Positions 28,371-37,354 of a stretch of 64,000 nucleotides of DNA are shown here, piece by piece. Positions within the stretch are counted from its first letter, which is position 1, and each line of letters opens with the position of its first letter. The stretch spans positions 868,001 through 932,000 of the forward strand of contig NZ_JAALFG010000002.1 in the NCBI RefSeq assembly GCF_011058215.1, written 5' to 3'. Source of the stretch: Devosia aurantiaca (GTDB lineage: Bacteria; Pseudomonadota; Alphaproteobacteria; Rhizobiales; Devosiaceae). The position numbers and the translations under genes were made by a program. A model generated the notes under the pieces. The model saw only the letters and a program-made list of their open reading frames with translations, searched no databases and was not told where the DNA came from.

Positions 28371-31300
28371 ATGTCGATCAAAGCCGCTATCTATCACCTC
28401 ACCCACTACAAATATGATCGCCCGGTTTATCTGCAGCCGCAGGTCATCCGCCTGCAACCGGCGCCGCATTCCAAGACCAAGGTCCTCAGCCATTCGCTCC
28501 GGGTCAGCCCGTCAGAGCACTTCGTCAATTTGCAGCAGGACCCCTATGGCAATTACCTGACGCGCTTTGTTTTTCCCGAGCCGGTGACCGAGCTCAAGAT
28601 CGAAGTCGATCTCGTCGCCGACATGACGGTCTACAATCCGTTCGATTTCTTCGTCGAAGAGAGCGGCGAGACCTGGCCCTTCGATTATCCCGACGACCTG
28701 CGCGACGACCTTTCGATCTACCGCAAGGCCGAACCCGCCGGGCCGCTGCTGCAGCAGTTTCTGGACGGCATCGATCGTTCGCCCAAGAACACCGTCATCT
28801 TCGTTTCCGAGCTCAACGCCTCGATCCAGCGCCATGTCGATTATATCGTGCGCCTCGAAACTGGTGTCTGGACGCCGGAAGAAACGCTGGGCAATGCCAA
28901 GGGCTCGTGCCGCGATTCAAGCTGGCTGCTGGTCAACGTCCTGCGCCACCTAGGCTTTGCCGCGCGCTTCGTGTCCGGCTACCTGATCCAGCTCAAGCCC
29001 GATCTTGTCTCGCTTGATGGTCCGGCGGGCACCGATCATGATTTCACCGATCTTCATGCCTGGTGCGAAGTCTATCTTCCCGGTGCCGGCTGGGTGGGCC
29101 TTGACCCGACATCGGGCCTTCTCACCGGCGAATCGCATGTGCCGCTCGCCGCGACGCCGCACTATCGCAATGCCGCGCCGATTTCGGGCTTTGCCTCCTA
29201 TGCCGAGGTCGATTTCGCTTTCGACATGAAGGTGACGCGTGTGGCCGAGCATCCGCGCATCACCAAGCCTTTTTCGGACGAAAGCTGGCAGCGCCTCAAT
29301 GCTCTGGGCAAGAAGGTTGACGCGGTACTGGCCCAAAACGATGTCCGCCTGACCATGGGCGGCGAGCCCACTTTCGTCTCGATCGACGATTTCGAAGCCG
29401 ACGAGTGGAATGCCGGCGCAGTCGGTCCCACCAAGCGCAAGTTGGCAGACCAGTTGATCCGCCGCCTGCGCGAGCGCTTCGCCCCTAACGGCATGCTGCA
29501 TCATGGCCAGGGCAAGTGGTACCCTGGGGAAACTCTGCCGCGCTGGACTTTTTCACTCTACTGGCGATTGGACGGCAAGCCCGTCTGGAGCGATCCGGCC
29601 TTGATCGCCCAAGAAGGCGTCGAGACTGGCGCCACGCAGAATGACGCCCGTCGTTTCCTTGAGGCGTTTGCGCGCAACCTCGGCATTACCGGCGAGACCA
29701 TTGCCGAAGCTTATGAAGATCCTGGCGAATGGTTGCTCAAGGAGGCCAACCTCCCCGCCAATGTCGACCCCGCCAATTCCGAGCTCGCCGACCCCGAAGC
29801 GCGCTCCCGTATTGCCAAGGTGTTCGAACGGGGCCTGACGACGCCCACCGGCTATGTTCTGCCCGTGCAGCGCTGGAACGCCATCGCGTCGAGCTCGTGG
29901 CTAACAGAAACGTGGAAGACGCGGCGCGGCAAGCTGTTCCTCGCGCCCGGCGACAGCCCGGCCGGCTATCGCCTGCCGCTAAGTTCGCTCAAGCACCTCA
30001 AATCCACCGACTTCCCGCATGTCGTGCCGCTCGATCCCGGCGCGCCGCGCGCTCCCCTGCCCGATCCACAGGCGCCCCGCACCCGCCTTGCAGCCGATCC
30101 GCGCGCCCAAGCAACCACCGGCTTCACTGCAGCCACGGTACAGCAGGATGTCACTGAACAGGTGCTAAGCGAAATCGAAGGCCAGGTGCGCACGGCCGTG
30201 ACGGCCGAGTTGCGCGATGGAAGGCTCTGCGTCTTCCTCCCCCGGTCGAGAAGCTCGAGGATTTTCTCGAACTGGTGGCCGCTGCCGAAGCCTCCGCGAA
30301 AGAGATCGGCCAACCGGTTCACCTCGAAGGCTACGGCCCGCCGCACGATCCGCGCCTCAACAACATTCGCGTCGCGCCCGATCCGGGCGTCATCGAGGTC
30401 AATATCCACCCGGCTTCCAGCTGGGACGAATGCGTCACCACCACCGAAGCGGTCTATGAAGAAGCCCGTCAGTGCCGCCTCGGCGCCGACAAGTTCATGA
30501 TCGACGGCAAGCATGTCGGGACCGGCGGCGGCAACCACGTCGTCGTCGGCGGCGCTACGCCGCATGACAGCCCATTCCTGCGCAGGCCGGACCTCCTGAA
30601 ATCGCTGGTGCTGCATTGGCAGCGCCACCCTTCGATGAGCTACCTGTTTTCGGGCCTCTTTATCGGCCCTACCAGCCAGGCGCCGCGCATGGACGAGGCC
30701 CGCCACGACAGTCTCTACGAGCTCGAAATTGCCATGGCGCAGATCCCGGCGCCGGGCGAAGGCGAAGCGCCCCTGCCCTGGCTGGTCGACCGCCTGTTCC
30801 GCAACCTTCTTACGGACGTCACCGGCAATACCCACCGCGCCGAAATCTGCATCGACAAGCTCTACTCACCCGATGGCCCTACCGGCCGGCTGGGACTCGT
30901 CGAGTTCCGCGGTTTCGAAATGCCGCCCAATGCGCGCATGTCGCTGGCTCAACAAGTGCTGATCCGGGCGCTTATCGCGCGTTACTGGAAAAGCCCGATC
31001 GCGGGCGACCTTACCCGCTGGGGCACTGCCGTGCATGACCGCTTCATGCTCGGCACTTTTGTCTGGCAGGATTTCCTTTCTGTCCTCGCCGATCTGCGCG
31101 AACACGGCTTCGACCTCGAGCCCGAATGGTTCGCCGCCCAGCTTGAATTTCGCTTTCCCTTCTGCGGCGAAGTCGAAGCCGACGGCGTCAAGCTCGAACT
31201 GCGCCAGGCGCTGGAGCCATGGCACGTCATGGGCGAACAGGGCGCCATCGGCGGCACCGTGCGCTTCGTCGATAGCTCGGTCGAGCGCCTGGAAGTCAGC

Positions 31301-31699
31301 CTCGAAACCGCCAATCCGGCCCGTTATCGCGTCGCCTGCAACGGCCGCCAGGTGCCTCTGCACCAGATCGGCTCCCGCGCCGTCGCCGGCGTACGCTTCA
31401 AGGCGTGGCAGCCCGCCTCCGGCATGCATCCGGTAATGCCGGTTCATGCTCCGCTGATTTTCGACATCTACGATACCTGGACCGGACGGGCCATCGGCGG
31501 CTGCACCTATCATGTCGCCCATCCCGGCGGCCGCAACTACGAAACCTTCCCGGTCAACGGCAACGAAGCCGAAGCCCGCCGCCTCGCCCGCTTCGTGCCG
31601 CACAACTACACCCCCGGCACCTACTCCCTGCGCGCCGAAAAGCCTGCGGACGAGTTCCCGCTGACCCTTGACCTCCGCCGCCCCGCGCGGTTCACGTAA
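28371..31699 (+). CDS. Transglutaminase fused to DUF2126 putative amidoligase, frameshifted
   Basis: About 1109 residues after correction of one missing base near 30238 (a CCCCC run). Residues 1-300 are a bacterial transglutaminase-like domain with its N-terminal beta region and the catalytic triad Cys180 (KGSCRDSSW), His229 (DLHAWCEV) and Asp245 (GLDPTSG). The rest is DUF2126, classed as a putative amidoligase, with [48 protein letters not shown] and [17 protein letters not shown]. The triad suggests amide or peptide-bond cleavage or transfer, and the ligase domain amide-bond formation. It is the first gene of a three-gene operon, 5 bases before the ATP-grasp gene. No signal peptide: cytoplasmic. 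The biological product is unknown. Confidence 0.88.
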
Positions 31700-31704
31700 A
31701 ATCC

Positions 31705-34116
31705 ATGACGACGCGACACCTGCCCTCCCGCGGCAAGCCCCCGGCCGGTCCCGGCATCATTGCGGCTTACCAGCTGCTGCCCGGCGTGCCGGATGAAATG
31801 ATCGACCCGTCCGGTGCCCTGCGTCCGGGCTGGGACAAGCTCATGGGCGCCTTCGATGCGCTTGGCCCGATCGAACTTGCCGCCCGCTTCGAACGCGCGG
31901 ACCAATATCTGCGCGACGCCGGCGTCTTTTACCGCAAATATGATGGCGCCGAGGGCAAGGAACGTGCGTGGCCTTTGGCACATATTCCGCTCCTGATCGA
32001 CGAAGCTGACTGGCTCCGGATCTCCAGCGGCCTTACCCAGCGCGCCGAGATGCTGGAGCGCATCGTCGCCGATATCTATGGTGACAATCGCCTCGTGCAG
32101 GAAGGCCTGTTGCCGCCTGAACTGGTTGCTCAGAACAACGAATTTTTGCGCCCGCTTGTCGGGGTCAAACCCGTCAGCGGCAATTTCCTCCATTTCTGTG
32201 CCTTCGAACTCGGCCGCGGACCGGACGGCAATTGGTGGGTCTTGGGCGATCGCACCCAGGCCCCCTCGGGCGCCGGCTTCGCACTGGAAAATCGCGTCGC
32301 CACTACCCGCGCTCTCAGCGACATCTACGGCACACTCGACATCCATCGCCTGGCGGGCTTCTTCCGCGGTTTCCGCGATGCCCTCTTCGCCCAGGCCCGC
32401 CCCTCCGGCGGCCGCGTCGGCATCCTGACCCCCGGCCAGCTTAACGAAACCTATTTTGAACACGCCTATATCGCCCGCTATCTCGGCCTCATGCTGCTCG
32501 AAGGCGAGGACCTCACGGTCGAAGACGGTCAGGTCATGGTGCGCACCGTCGCCGGCCTCAAGCCGGTCAGCGTGCTCTGGCGCCGCGTCGATGCCAGCTT
32601 CGTCGACCCGCTGGAGCTGCGCTACGACAGTCATATAGGCACTCCTGGCATGGTCGAGGCCCTGCGTTCCGGCTCGATTTCCATGATCAACGCCCTAGGC
32701 ACCGGCATCCTCGAAACCCGTTCACTTGCCGCCTTCATGCCCCGCCTCAGCAAGCACCTGCTCGGTGGCGCCCTTGAACTGCCCGAGATCGCCACCTGGT
32801 GGTGCGGCCAGCCCGCCGAGCGCGACTACGTGCTCGACAATTTCGATGCTCTGATGATCGGGCCCGCCTTCTCTACGGCTCTGCCCTTCGACGACCTGCG
32901 CGGCACGGCGCTCGGCGCCAGCATGACCCCGGCGCAAAAAGCGCAGCTCAAGGATCGCATCGCCAGCAACGGCGCCGACTATGTTGGCCAGGAGCCGGTG
33001 CAGCTCTCCACCGCTCCGGTCTATGTCGACGGCAAGCTCGAACCGCGCCCCATCACCCTTCGCGTCTATGCGGCGCGTACCGGGAATGGCTGGACCATCA
33101 TGCCTGGCGGTTTTGCCCGCGTCGGCTCGACGGCCGACACCTCGGCGATCAACATGCAGCGCGGTGGCCACGCCGCCGACGTCTGGGTCATGTCATCGGC
33201 ACCAGTGGAGCAAGTGTCGCTTCTGCCGCGCGAGGGTGAAAAGCTCGTCCGCAATTTTCCGGGCAGTCTGCCCAGTCGCGCCGCCGACAACCTGGTCTGG
33301 CTCGGCCGCTATGCCGAGCGCTGCGAAGCCACGGTTCGCATCCTGCGCGCCTACAATGTCCGCCTGGCCGAGCTCTCCAAGCCCGACCTGCCCATTCTCA
33401 AGCACTGCGCCGACTTCCTCGACAGCATTGATGTCGATGTCGCCGAGGCCATGCCGCAGGGCCTCCTGGCCTCCATCGACAGCGCCGTGCACAGCGCCGG
33501 TCAGATCCGCGACCGCTTTTCGCCCGATGGCTGGCTGGCGCTCAACGACCTGCAAAAGACCGCCCGACGCTTTTCGACGCGCATTGCGACCGGTGACGAT
33601 TCCACCCGCGCCATGACCGTGCTGCTGCGCAAGCTGGCCGGCTTTTCCGGTCTTGTGCACGAGAACATGTATCGCTTCGCCGGCTGGCGTTTCCTTGAAA
33701 TCGGCCGCCGTCTGGAACGCGCCATCCAGATCACCCGTGCGGTCAGCTGCTTTACCGCCTCTGACGCCCCCGCCGGATCGCTCGAAGTGTTGCTCGAAGT
33801 GGGCGACAGCGTCATGTCGCATCGTCGCCGCTACTCGGTAAGCGCGGGCACTCAAAGCGTCGTCGACCTTCTGGTGCTTGATCCGCTGAACCCGCGCTCC
33901 GTCCTGTTCCAGCTTACCGAACTGCGCACGCAGGTAGAAACCCTGCCCGGCGGCATCGAGGATGGTCAACTTTCGCCTGTAGCCAAGGCCGCTCTTGAAC
34001 TCCATACCGCCTTGATGATCGCCGAGCCCAGCGACATGAATCCCGAACGTCTCGATGCGCTCGCCAGCGAAATTTCGAGCCTCGCCAGCCTCATCGCCAT
34101 GACCTATTTCAGCTGA
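31705..34116 (+). CDS. Circularly permuted ATP-grasp protein fused to alpha-E domain
   Basis: A single 803-residue chain. Residues 1 to about 505 are a circularly permuted ATP-grasp type 2 domain, with blocks FYRKYDGAEGKERAWPLAHIP, NFLHFCAFELGRGPDG, WVLGDRTQAPSGAGFALENR and LTPGQLNETYFEHAYIARYL. Residues about 520-800 are the all-helical alpha-E domain (DUF403), starting LPSRAADNLVWLGRYAERCEA and ending near SDMNPERLDALASEIS. In many bacteria these are two separate genes; here they are fused. Such pairs are predicted to ligate amino acids or peptides in concert with the transglutaminases beside them. Spacing is 5 bases upstream and 4 bases downstream, so translation is coupled. Confidence 0.9.
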   Translation: MTTRHLPSRGKPPAGPGIIAAYQLLPGVPDEMIDPSGALRPGWDKLMGAFDALGPIELAARFERADQYLRDAGVFYRKYDGAEGKERAWPLAHIPLLIDEADWLRISSGLTQRAEMLERIVADIYGDNRLVQEGLLPPELVAQNNEFLRPLVGVKPVSGNFLHFCAFELGRGPDGNWWVLGDRTQAPSGAGFALENRVATTRALSDIYGTLDIHRLAGFFRGFRDALFAQARPSGGRVGILTPGQLNETYFEHAYIARYLGLMLLEGEDLTVEDGQVMVRTVAGLKPVSVLWRRVDASFVDPLELRYDSHIGTPGMVEALRSGSISMINALGTGILETRSLAAFMPRLSKHLLGGALELPEIATWWCGQPAERDYVLDNFDALMIGPAFSTALPFDDLRGTALGASMTPAQKAQLKDRIASNGADYVGQEPVQLSTAPVYVDGKLEPRPITLRVYAARTGNGWTIMPGGFARVGSTADTSAINMQRGGHAADVWVMSSAPVEQVSLLPREGEKLVRNFPGSLPSRAADNLVWLGRYAERCEATVRILRAYNVRLAELSKPDLPILKHCADFLDSIDVDVAEAMPQGLLASIDSAVHSAGQIRDRFSPDGWLALNDLQKTARRFSTRIATGDDSTRAMTVLLRKLAGFSGLVHENMYRFAGWRFLEIGRRLERAIQITRAVSCFTASDAPAGSLEVLLEVGDSVMSHRRRYSVSAGTQSVVDLLVLDPLNPRSVLFQLTELRTQVETLPGGIEDGQLSPVAKAALELHTALMIAEPSDMNPERLDALASEISSLASLIAMTYFS

Positions 34117-34120
34117 TCCG

Positions 34121-34999
34121 ATGCTTTACGATCTTCGCTTGGCGCTTCAATACGATTACGACGCCCCGGTCCATGGCGGCCGTCACCACATCCGCGTCGC
34201 ACCCGCGACAGTGCCCGGCGTGCAGCGCGTCGTCGCCGCCTCTCTGTTCTTTGATCCAAAGCCGGACCGCCAGACCGGCTTCATCGATTTTTTCGGCAAC
34301 TCGGTCACTTCCATCATCATGACCGAGCCGCATGACAAGCTCGACATCCGCTTAACCGCAAGAGTGCTGGTCGAAGACCTCCACGCGCCCGCCGACCTGT
34401 CGCCTCGCCTCGACCAACTGGCCGGTGAAATCGCGCGCTATTGGTCCGTCGAACCCGACAGCCCGCAGCATTTTCTGGCTCCCTCGCCGCTGGTGCAGAT
34501 CGTTCCGCAAATCGCGGCCTACGCGATCGAGGCGACCGCAGGCCAGCCCACCGTGATGGCCATCGCCAGAACCCTCTGCCTCGCCATTCACCGGGACTTC
34601 GAATACGACCCCAAAGCCACCGATGTGGAAACCCGGCCTGCAGAAGCCTTTTCCTTGCGCAAGGGCGTCTGCCAGGACTTCGCGCATGTCATGATCTCGG
34701 GACTGCGGGCCATGGGCATTCCGGCCGGCTATGTCTCGGGGTTCCTGCGCACCAATCCTCCTCCCGGCAAGCCGCGCCTCGAGGGGGCCGATGCCATGCA
34801 TGCCTGGGTGCGAGCATGGTGCGGTCAACATCTGGGCTGGGTGGAGTTCGATCCGACCAATGCGATGATCGCCGGCGCCGACCATATTTCCATCGGCCAC
34901 GGCCGAGACTACGCCGATATTTCGCCTATCGTCGGCGTGCTCAAGACCCATGGTTCGCACGTGACCAAGCAGTCAGTCGACGTATTGCGCGTCGAATAA
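34121..34999 (+). CDS. Transglutaminase-like cysteine protease-fold protein
   Basis: A 292-residue protein with an N-terminal transglutaminase-associated beta domain (MLYDLRLALQYDYDAPVHGG, residues 1-80). The catalytic core has Cys184 (RKGVCQDFAHV), His227 (DAMHAWVRAW) and Asp244 (VEFDPTNAM). It is much smaller than the first transglutaminase of the cassette and diverged from it. With the ATP-grasp/alpha-E and amidoligase proteins it is predicted to make, trim or transfer a peptide-like group. An EcfG-type promoter begins 9 bases after its stop, marking the end of this operon and the start of the stress island. Confidence 0.88.
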   Translation: MLYDLRLALQYDYDAPVHGGRHHIRVAPATVPGVQRVVAASLFFDPKPDRQTGFIDFFGNSVTSIIMTEPHDKLDIRLTARVLVEDLHAPADLSPRLDQLAGEIARYWSVEPDSPQHFLAPSPLVQIVPQIAAYAIEATAGQPTVMAIARTLCLAIHRDFEYDPKATDVETRPAEAFSLRKGVCQDFAHVMISGLRAMGIPAGYVSGFLRTNPPPGKPRLEGADAMHAWVRAWCGQHLGWVEFDPTNAMIAGADHISIGHGRDYADISPIVGVLKTHGSHVTKQSVDVLRVE

Positions 35000-35007
35000 G
35001 GCGCAGC

Positions 35008-35032
35008 GGAACCAAATAAGGCAACGTTCGTT
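35008..35032 (+). promoter_or_regulatory. EcfG-type stress promoter
   Basis: GGAAC, 16 bases, CGTT: an exact match to the general-stress sigma factor consensus of alphaproteobacteria. It points at the small membrane proteins encoded at 35098 and 35299. Confidence 0.7.
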
Positions 35033-35097
35033 TTCCTGCCACGCAGCCTTGGGCTGCCAGGAAGGTCCGGGCCTAACCGGGCTGGCAGGGGTAAACA

Positions 35098-35265
35098 GTG
35101 AACCACGTCGATATCCGCTCACTCGAAGATGCTGGTCGTGCCACCGTAGTGTGGGACAACGAAATCTTCGACACCCCCTCCCGTTTCAGCGACATGGCCA
35201 TGGCCTTGCTGCCCGCCTCGCTGATCCTGGCCGCCGCCACGGCGCTCATGCTTGCATTGCTCTAG
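35098..35265 (+). CDS. Small single-pass membrane protein, 55 residues
   Basis: A GTG-started frame with an AGGGG ribosome site encodes a polar N-terminus (NHVDIRSLEDAGRATVVWDN) and one C-terminal hydrophobic segment (MAMALLPASLILAAATALML). I recognise no family. Support comes from the ribosome site, a clean transmembrane segment, and an exact EcfG-type promoter 66 bases upstream. It ends 33 bases before the DUF3309 gene and is probably cotranscribed with it as part of the stress response. Confidence 0.5.
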   Translation: MNHVDIRSLEDAGRATVVWDNEIFDTPSRFSDMAMALLPASLILAAATALMLALL

Positions 35266-35298
35266 GGTCAGAGCAGTCCAAGACCTTAGGAGGGTCAT

Positions 35299-35457
35299 AT
35301 GACTTTGGGTACTATTCTTCTCATCATTCTGGTTCTGCTGCTGATCGGCGCCCTGCCGAACTGGGGCTACTCGCGTGGCTTCGGCTACTTCCCGTCCGGC
35401 ATCCTCGGCGTCGTGCTGGTGATCGTTCTGATCCTGGTATTGACCGGCCGCATCTAG
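35299..35457 (+). CDS. DUF3309 small membrane protein
   Basis: A 52-residue protein matching DUF3309: TLGTILLIILVLLLIGALP, then the aromatic-rich loop NWGYSRGFGYFPSG, then a second membrane segment LGVVLVIVLILVLTG. Two-pass hairpin membrane proteins of this type are common and often stress-induced in alphaproteobacteria; the function is unknown. It has an excellent TTAGGAGGG ribosome site. It shares the EcfG-type promoter upstream of the 55-residue protein. Confidence 0.85.
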   Translation: MTLGTILLIILVLLLIGALPNWGYSRGFGYFPSGILGVVLVIVLILVLTGRI

Positions 35458-35636
35458 CGAACACCGACCAAGTGGGCTGGCTCGCTTATTGCCGCTTACG
35501 CCCAATCAATCGACAAGTCTGAACTTGTCGTCCTCTACGCCCCGGCAGGCATCTCGTCTGTTGGGGCGGTTGCATGAGATGTTCGCCGGCTCTGCTTTAG
35601 TAGCCGCGTTCGTTCAAATCCATAAGGAGCGTCATT

Positions 35637-36026
35637 ATGGCCACGACCAATGAAACCGCAAACGCCAACCGCAAGCCTGCCGGCGCCCGCGTCGCCGCCG
35701 ACATCGAAAATGCAGTCGACAGCGCCGTTGAATCGACCCGCGAAGAGCAGCTTGAGGCGCAGGTCGCTCAGCTGCAGAACGATCTCAAGTCTATTACCCA
35801 TACGCTCGCCAAGCTGACCGAGAACCGTGTCGAAGGCGCCAAGGAGTATGCGAGTGCTGAGTTTCGCCAGCTCAAGCGCCGTGGCCAGCACGTTCTGGAG
35901 GATGCGCAGGGCCAGGCCGAGGAGTATGAACAGCAGCTCAAGGACACCATCCGCGAAAAGCCGCTGACCGCCGTGGCGACTGCCGTTGGCATCGGCTTCG
36001 TTTTGGCCCTTCTGACCCGGCATTGA
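35637..36026 (+). CDS. DUF883/ElaB-YqjD-like protein
   Basis: A 129-residue protein with a charged coiled-coil-prone body (about residues 25-105, rich in Glu, Gln, Lys, Ala) and a C-terminal membrane anchor AVATAVGIGFVLALLTRH preceded by IREKPL, the ElaB/YqjD/DUF883 hallmark. Enterobacterial relatives are stress- and stationary-phase-induced, tail-anchored and ribosome-associated. An AAGGAG ribosome site is present. Its stop lies 2 bases before the next ATG, so the two form a pair like yqjD-yqjE. No EcfG motif was found directly upstream. Confidence 0.82.
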   Translation: MATTNETANANRKPAGARVAADIENAVDSAVESTREEQLEAQVAQLQNDLKSITHTLAKLTENRVEGAKEYASAEFRQLKRRGQHVLEDAQGQAEEYEQQLKDTIREKPLTAVATAVGIGFVLALLTRH

Positions 36027-36028
36027 TC

Positions 36029-36457
36029 ATGGGCTTGCTTGCCCCGCTTGCGGCGCTGCTCGGCCTCGAGGTCGGCAGCGTCGTCAATCGCGCAAAATCG
36101 GCCTTTGCCCTTTATGGGCTTATGGCGCTGTTTTTGCTGCTGGCGCTGATCTTCCTGCTGGTTGCAGGCTACCTCGTTGTTGCCGCGTATCTCTCGCCGA
36201 TCATCGCCGCACTGCTGTTCGCAGGCGTCTTTCTTCTCTTAGCACTGGTGCTCTATATAGCCACCCTGGTCGGCCGCCGGCGGCAAGAACGCGAAGCTGC
36301 AGAGAAACGCCGCTCCACCGAAGCCGGGGCGTTCTTCTCGACAGCGGCGATTACTGCCCTGCCGATGTTGGCAAGGTCGCCGATGTTGCTGCGGATTGGC
36401 CTGCCAGCCGCCGCGATTGCAGCCCTTACCTTGCTGCGCGGCAACAGCAAGAACTAG
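36029..36457 (+). CDS. YqjE-like/phage-holin-family membrane protein
   Basis: A 142-residue protein with two adjacent strong membrane segments (LYGLMALFLLLALIFLLVAG and a second around residues 58-80), then a basic, Glu/Arg-rich stretch (RRRQEREAAEKRR) and a weaker C-terminal hydrophobic region. The pattern fits the holin-like/YqjE families paired with DUF883 proteins; no phage genes are nearby, so a lysis role is unlikely. An upstream in-frame TTG at 36023 is less likely than this ATG. Its stop codon overlaps the stop of the converging lipid kinase gene. Confidence 0.7.
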   Translation: MGLLAPLAALLGLEVGSVVNRAKSAFALYGLMALFLLLALIFLLVAGYLVVAAYLSPIIAALLFAGVFLLLALVLYIATLVGRRRQEREAAEKRRSTEAGAFFSTAAITALPMLARSPMLLRIGLPAAAIAALTLLRGNSKN

Positions 36458-37353
36458 GGCGCTGCTCCCACAACCTGGAGCGCTTCGGGATGCAACTCGA
36501 AGCGGACCTCCCTTTCCAGCGCGATCAATTCGCCATCGACCACCGCATGTGCGCCGCGCTTTCGCTGCGGAAATCGCAAGGTCAGTCGCGGCACTTCGTA
36601 TTCGCTGACACGCGCATTGTCGCGCCAGCGCCCTATGACGACATCGAGGCCCAGCGTCAGCATCTCGTTGGTCGTGACGCTCTCCGCCACATAAACGCCC
36701 AGCAGCCCGCTATCGAGTCTCGCCGCGACCGGAATAGGCGCATTGTTCAGCGGGTTGTTGGAAATGATGATGCCAGAGGCGGTCTGCGAAATGCGCCCGA
36801 TTGGCCCATTGAGTTCGACCTCGAAGCGCGGCGGATTGACCACGGCAGCAGAGATGGCGCGCAGACTAGCCATCATCTTGCCCATGCGGCTGCGAAAGAT
36901 CATGCCATCGCGGATACGCACCAATCGGGCATGAACGCCAACACCGAATTGATGCACGAACGGGCGGCCATTAGCGGTAGCGATATCGATCTTGCGCACC
37001 TTGCCCTGGGCAATCGTCTTGAGCGCCTCCTTGAGCTCTAGCGGCATGCCGATCGCGCGGGCGAAAAGGTTCATCGTTCCGGCGGGCAAGACACCCAAGG
37101 GTTTGCCGCTTTTGAACGCCACTGTCGCCGCCGAAGAGATGGTGCCGTCCCCGCCTGCCGCAATGATGACATCGACATTGGCGTCCGCTGCCGCCTGTTT
37201 CAGTTCGCCGGCGACATCGCTGCCATCAACGATATGGACGTCGAGAACCTGACCTGCATCGGCGAAAATCTGTTTGGCCTCGGCGGCGAACGCTTCAAGA
37301 TCCATGGTCCGTAACGTGCCGCCGTGGCGATTGAGAATGGCCCTGAACCGCAT
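36454..37353 (-). CDS. Diacylglycerol kinase family lipid kinase
   Basis: A 299-residue kinase of the DagK/YegS family. The catalytic-domain signature GGDGTISSAA lies near residue 67, followed by LGVLPAGTMNLFARAIGMP and the C-terminal domain with VDGELIALEREVRFELHPEAL. These enzymes phosphorylate diacylglycerol, sphingoid or related lipids; the substrate is unknown. It starts one base after the histidine kinase stop, so the two genes are cotranscribed, linking it to the stress island. Confidence 0.87.
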   Translation of the reverse strand: MRFRAILNRHGGTLRTMDLEAFAAEAKQIFADAGQVLDVHIVDGSDVAGELKQAAADANVDVIIAAGGDGTISSAATVAFKSGKPLGVLPAGTMNLFARAIGMPLELKEALKTIAQGKVRKIDIATANGRPFVHQFGVGVHARLVRIRDGMIFRSRMGKMMASLRAISAAVVNPPRFEVELNGPIGRISQTASGIIISNNPLNNAPIPVAARLDSGLLGVYVAESVTTNEMLTLGLDVVIGRWRDNARVSEYEVPRLTLRFPQRKRGAHAVVDGELIALEREVRFELHPEALQVVGAAP

Positions 37354-37354
37354 G

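Noticed and set aside
35049..35522. 157-residue plus-strand frame across the small-protein region
   Set aside because: Overlaps the DUF3309 and 55-residue genes in another frame, has no ribosome site and an implausible Arg/His-rich composition.
36029..36457. Holin-family protein as sign of a prophage
   Set aside because: No other phage gene is nearby; pairing with a DUF883 protein fits a housekeeping or stress YqjD-YqjE-like pair.
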